Positions 62,601-64,000 of a stretch of 64,000 bases of DNA are shown piece by piece. The stretch is from CAXXFQ01 sp963674475 (lineage in GTDB: Bacteria > Planctomycetota > Planctomycetia > Pirellulales > Thermoguttaceae). The stretch covers positions 496,001 through 560,000 of the forward strand of contig CAXXFQ010000017.1 in assembly GCA_963674475.2 (NCBI GenBank), given 5' to 3'. Position numbers and translations under genes: made by a program. The notes under the pieces are model-generated. The model was not told the DNA's origin, ran no database searches, and saw only the letters and a list, made by a program, of their open reading frames with translations. Numbering within the stretch: the stretch's first letter is position 1; every line of letters starts with the position of its first letter.

Positions 62601-64000
62601 GATACGGCGTCAATAGTATTTCAATCAGCGATTCGAGTTTTCTTCGCAATTCGGCTTGGCGTTACGGTGGGGCGATCAAGAGTGAAGGACAGCTCGACAT
62701 TGTTGATTCGACTTTTGTGGAGAACTCGGCTGGTACCGGGGGGGCCATCTATGTTTACCAAGGGGTTGTGTCGATCTTGAATTCGACTTTTTTGTCAAAC
62801 GATGCCTACAGTGGTGGTGGAATCCATAATTACAATGGAACGATCACCGCTTCCAATCTCTTGTTTTCAGGGAACTCGGCCGAAAAACGGGGCGGGGCTA
62901 TTGAAAATATGCGGGGGGATCTCACGATCGTGGGCGGGAGTTTGGTCGACAATGACGCAACCAATGGGGGCGGGATTGTCAACGCTACCGAAGGTTCGCT
63001 TACCTTGTTCAATACGGTCGTTGCAAACAATACGGCAAACACCGATTCGGACATTAACGGGGTTTGTGAGGCTGCGAGCACCAATAACTTTATCGGCACC
63101 GAAGACGGTGACCCGATGTTGACGGCGATTGCCGACGAAAACGGTTTGGTGCGGTTTTATCTTCCACAACTGGGTAGTCCTCTTGTTGATACGGGTAACG
63201 ACGCGGCGGCGGCCGGGATGGTAGTCGATCAGCGAGGGAATCCCCGTTTTGTCGGCACGGTAGATATCGGCTCGGTCGAATTGCAAGCGAGGCCCGAGCT
63301 GTCTGTCACGTCGACGCCCTATATCGAGGTGGAGGAAGGAGGGTCGTTCACGATCGAGGTCTGTCTGACGGCCGATCCGCGTGATTGGGTTGTGGTCGAT
63401 ATCTGGAAGTTGGCCGATTCCAGTCCGGATATTTCGATCGACACTTGGACATTGGGATTCGACTCGAACAACTGGAATGTCCCGCAAAGCGTCACTTTTT
63501 CCGTTGCTGAAGATGTGGAAATGGTAAGAGAACACGCGATGTTCTCGCTGGATCTTTATGAATCGGAAATCGTTCATCTGTTTGTTTCAAGTATCAATAA
63601 CGACAATCAAGTTTATGTCGTCGACAGCTTGGCTGATACGGTTGCCGGGGATGGTCAGCTCACGCTGAGAGAGGCTCTCGAGGCGGTCAATACCAGCTCA
63701 GCCGTGGGCGACGCGCCGGCGGGAAGTGAGGATACAACAGATTTAATTCGATTTAGTCCAGATTTGTTTGGGACCGGGCCTGCCGTGATTACCTTAGACG
63801 GTAGCAACTTGACCATAGTTAGCGACGTCGTCATTGAAGGGCCCGGCGCGGATTGGCTCACGATTGATGCCGGAGGGGACAGTCGTGTTTTTTACGTGGC
63901 TCCGGAAGCTGACGCTTTTTTGAGCGGATTGGGAATTACCGGCGGTGTAGCAAATGATGGAGGGGGGATTTCTAACGGGGGGTATTTGAATCTGTCCGAT
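59672..64000 (+). CDS. giant modular beta-helix surface protein (open at the right edge)
   Basis: The frame starts at ATG 59672 (GAGGAGG 13 bases upstream) and is still open at base 64000, so at least 1443 residues. The N-terminus is basic and has RRHTLRLEPLEDRRMLTT, the planctomycete surface-protein motif. The rest is built from modules: LTLREAIEAANTNAAIGDA-type start (CSLREA-like), DDLVIEGPGADLLSIDGLGQ, right-handed beta-helix repeats rich in GGGI(x)N and NSTI/DSTF, a SPLIDAG stretch, and a Calx-beta-like end with WNVPQTVTFSLADD. Module 1 spans about 59795-62020, module 2 about 62020-63615; a third begins at 63616. Likely exported and adhesive. Confidence 0.9.
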   Translation, partial: MLFSWNKKRVGFAEKNSLPGRALSGRRHTLRLEPLEDRRMLTTFLVDSLDDVVAEDGVITLREAIEAANTNAAIGDAVAGSDTETDQITFKADLFVGGPATIGLTNTPAEVAQEAGDLPPLLSCGVPIPSDSPNQLNIRDDLVIEGPGADLLSIDGLGQSRVFMIEFRGEVTISGVTITGGNADYGGGVCSYFAKIAIQDSVISENTADYKGGGVCVRYGEVSVTDCTFDANVAQEFGGGIYNEGTLTVTDSTFTDNRVEEYDGGGISNKHCGQLTVTNSTFADNYAYYGGGGIHNWATATVSDSTFTGNWTVKHGGAIGNPGTLALSGVTVTGNWVENGPLSWGGGGISNEHVITITNSTISDNEAGIGGGIKNLRGGLIVSNSSICNNTAETEGGGIWTEDPITVANSTIAGNRAGSDGGGIAVISDCGYPFRVDVINSTIVDNLAQGQGGGIYSGNYSTSLVNSVVAQNTASADADVYGTLRATSRNYFVGASDGNPMLTAITDDNGAIRYYLPQSGSPLIDAGFPYATAKAGLTTDQRGNSRFVPNGATVDIGSVEFQATPELSVAPTPNIEIIEGQTVTVDICLTADPGTAVDVEVLKQSGSSELVIQGVSAQVVAPTIVIYDVIGATTYTYDAPTKTYTIAWDFCNSELDADTIICGLNGAAGGEYQFAVTGCGATNTIECGSQVFLGTVTGPGTGIVDGTVLFGGMVDLIWDYEESYSANFATLSFDSTNWNVPQTVTFSLADDADRENDDAAVFSVSAAGMETVNLFMTGIDDCRTYVVDSLADVVAADGVLTLREAIEAASTNTAVGDAVAGSDSEDDLIVFDPALFADGPGVISLTNDPIDAAQDAEDLPPLLACGLPNQLTLADDLVIEGPGADLLSIDGLGQSQVFLVNENAEVTISGVTVTGGHEEWGGGIRNHGTLTLDNVVLSGNDASKGGAIANMPGAILTITESFLCDNSANDYGAAIWGYGVNSISISDSSFLRNSAWRYGGAIKSEGQLDIVDSTFVENSAGTGGAIYVYQGVVSILNSTFLSNDAYSGGGIHNYNGTITASNLLFSGNSAEKRGGAIENMRGDLTIVGGSLVDNDATNGGGIVNATEGSLTLFNTVVANNTANTDSDINGVCEAASTNNFIGTEDGDPMLTAIADENGLVRFYLPQLGSPLVDTGNDAAAAGMVVDQRGNPRFVGTVDIGSVELQARPELSVTSTPYIEVEEGGSFTIEVCLTADPRDWVVVDIWKLADSSPDISIDTWTLGFDSNNWNVPQSVTFSVAEDVEMVREHAMFSLDLYESEIVHLFVSSINNDNQVYVVDSLADTVAGDGQLTLREALEAVNTSSAVGDAPAGSEDTTDLIRFSPDLFGTGPAVITLDGSNLTIVSDVVIEGPGADWLTIDAGGDSRVFYVAPEADAFLSGLGITGGVANDGGGISNGGYLNLSD

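Noticed and set aside
60200..63100. Repeated GGGG(A/G)T(T/C) pattern that might suggest a CRISPR-like array
   Set aside because: Spacing is irregular and the repeats encode GGGI in the beta-helix frame; there are no direct repeats with unique spacers of constant length.
60338..63577. Several short minus-strand frames inside the giant gene
   Set aside because: They arise from the repetitive, glycine-rich beta-helix coding and have no independent evidence.
1..64000. tRNA, rRNA or transposase genes
   Set aside because: No cloverleaf with GGTTCGAATC-type T loop outside coding frames, no rRNA segments, and no transposase motifs were found by eye.

Overview
The window looks like chromosomal DNA of a member of the Planctomycetota. 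The evidence is the gene content: two proteins with VPEPST-type PEP-CTERM tails, a giant beta-helix protein with an N-terminal LEPLEDRRML-type motif, a DUF1080 hydrolase-like protein, a Minf_1886-family protein, a RicT/PSP1 protein, three CNNM/HlyC-type membrane proteins and several large proteins of a kind typical of that phylum. Most genes have moderate-to-high GC third positions. No rRNA, tRNA, CRISPR array, phage block or transposase gene was seen.

Layout. 1-2.8 kb: the start of fabF (minus), a secreted protein and an ECF sigma factor. 2.8-11.1 kb: a large hybrid sensor kinase (minus), an ABC-2 type permease, and two translationally coupled CNNM-type proteins. 11.3-15 kb: a small conserved-looking protein, a methyltransferase, a tetraheme lipoprotein and a zinc-ribbon membrane protein. 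15.1-20.4 kb: a minus-strand housekeeping cluster in the order phoH, pgpH-like, ybeY, corC-like, tied to RNA processing and cyclic-di-AMP or envelope functions. 20.4-24.2 kb: an intergenic repeat-rich zone, a Minf_1886 protein, RicT and an exonuclease/endonuclease/phosphatase-fold protein. 24.6-31 kb: a HEAT-repeat protein, nnrD (NAD(P)H-hydrate repair) and a 1371-residue protein of unknown function. 31-37 kb: a possible 38-residue peptide, a PQQ-type beta-propeller, DUF1638, a Tat-type aldo/keto reductase and a DUF1080 protein. 37.4-44.6 kb: argG and leuB, each with a plausible promoter and a clear terminator. Between them lie an AT-rich two-gene cassette, an HNH nuclease, a split zinc-ribbon protein and a secreted thermonuclease. 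45-52.2 kb: a PEP-CTERM protein, an amino-acid permease, a secreted YHS-like protein, a Na+/solute symporter with a 53-residue membrane partner, and a divergent diacylglycerol kinase. 52.2-58.3 kb: an LptD-like outer membrane protein and a KaiC-like/PEP-synthase-like fusion. 58.7-64 kb: a second PEP-CTERM protein and the open-ended giant beta-helix protein.

The most unusual pattern is in the intergenic DNA. At least three unrelated-looking repeat families (a dispersed repeat of about 140 bp, a 160-bp MITE-like element with 19-bp terminal inverted repeats, and a 15-bp tandem repeat) end exactly on the TAG stop codon of the adjacent minus-strand gene, so the repeat end itself supplies the stop. 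Other items worth a second look are the KaiC-like domain without a P-loop fused to a PEP-synthase ATP-grasp domain, the diacylglycerol kinase with altered catalytic positions, the AT-rich cassette, and two small proteins found by reading ribosome binding sites.
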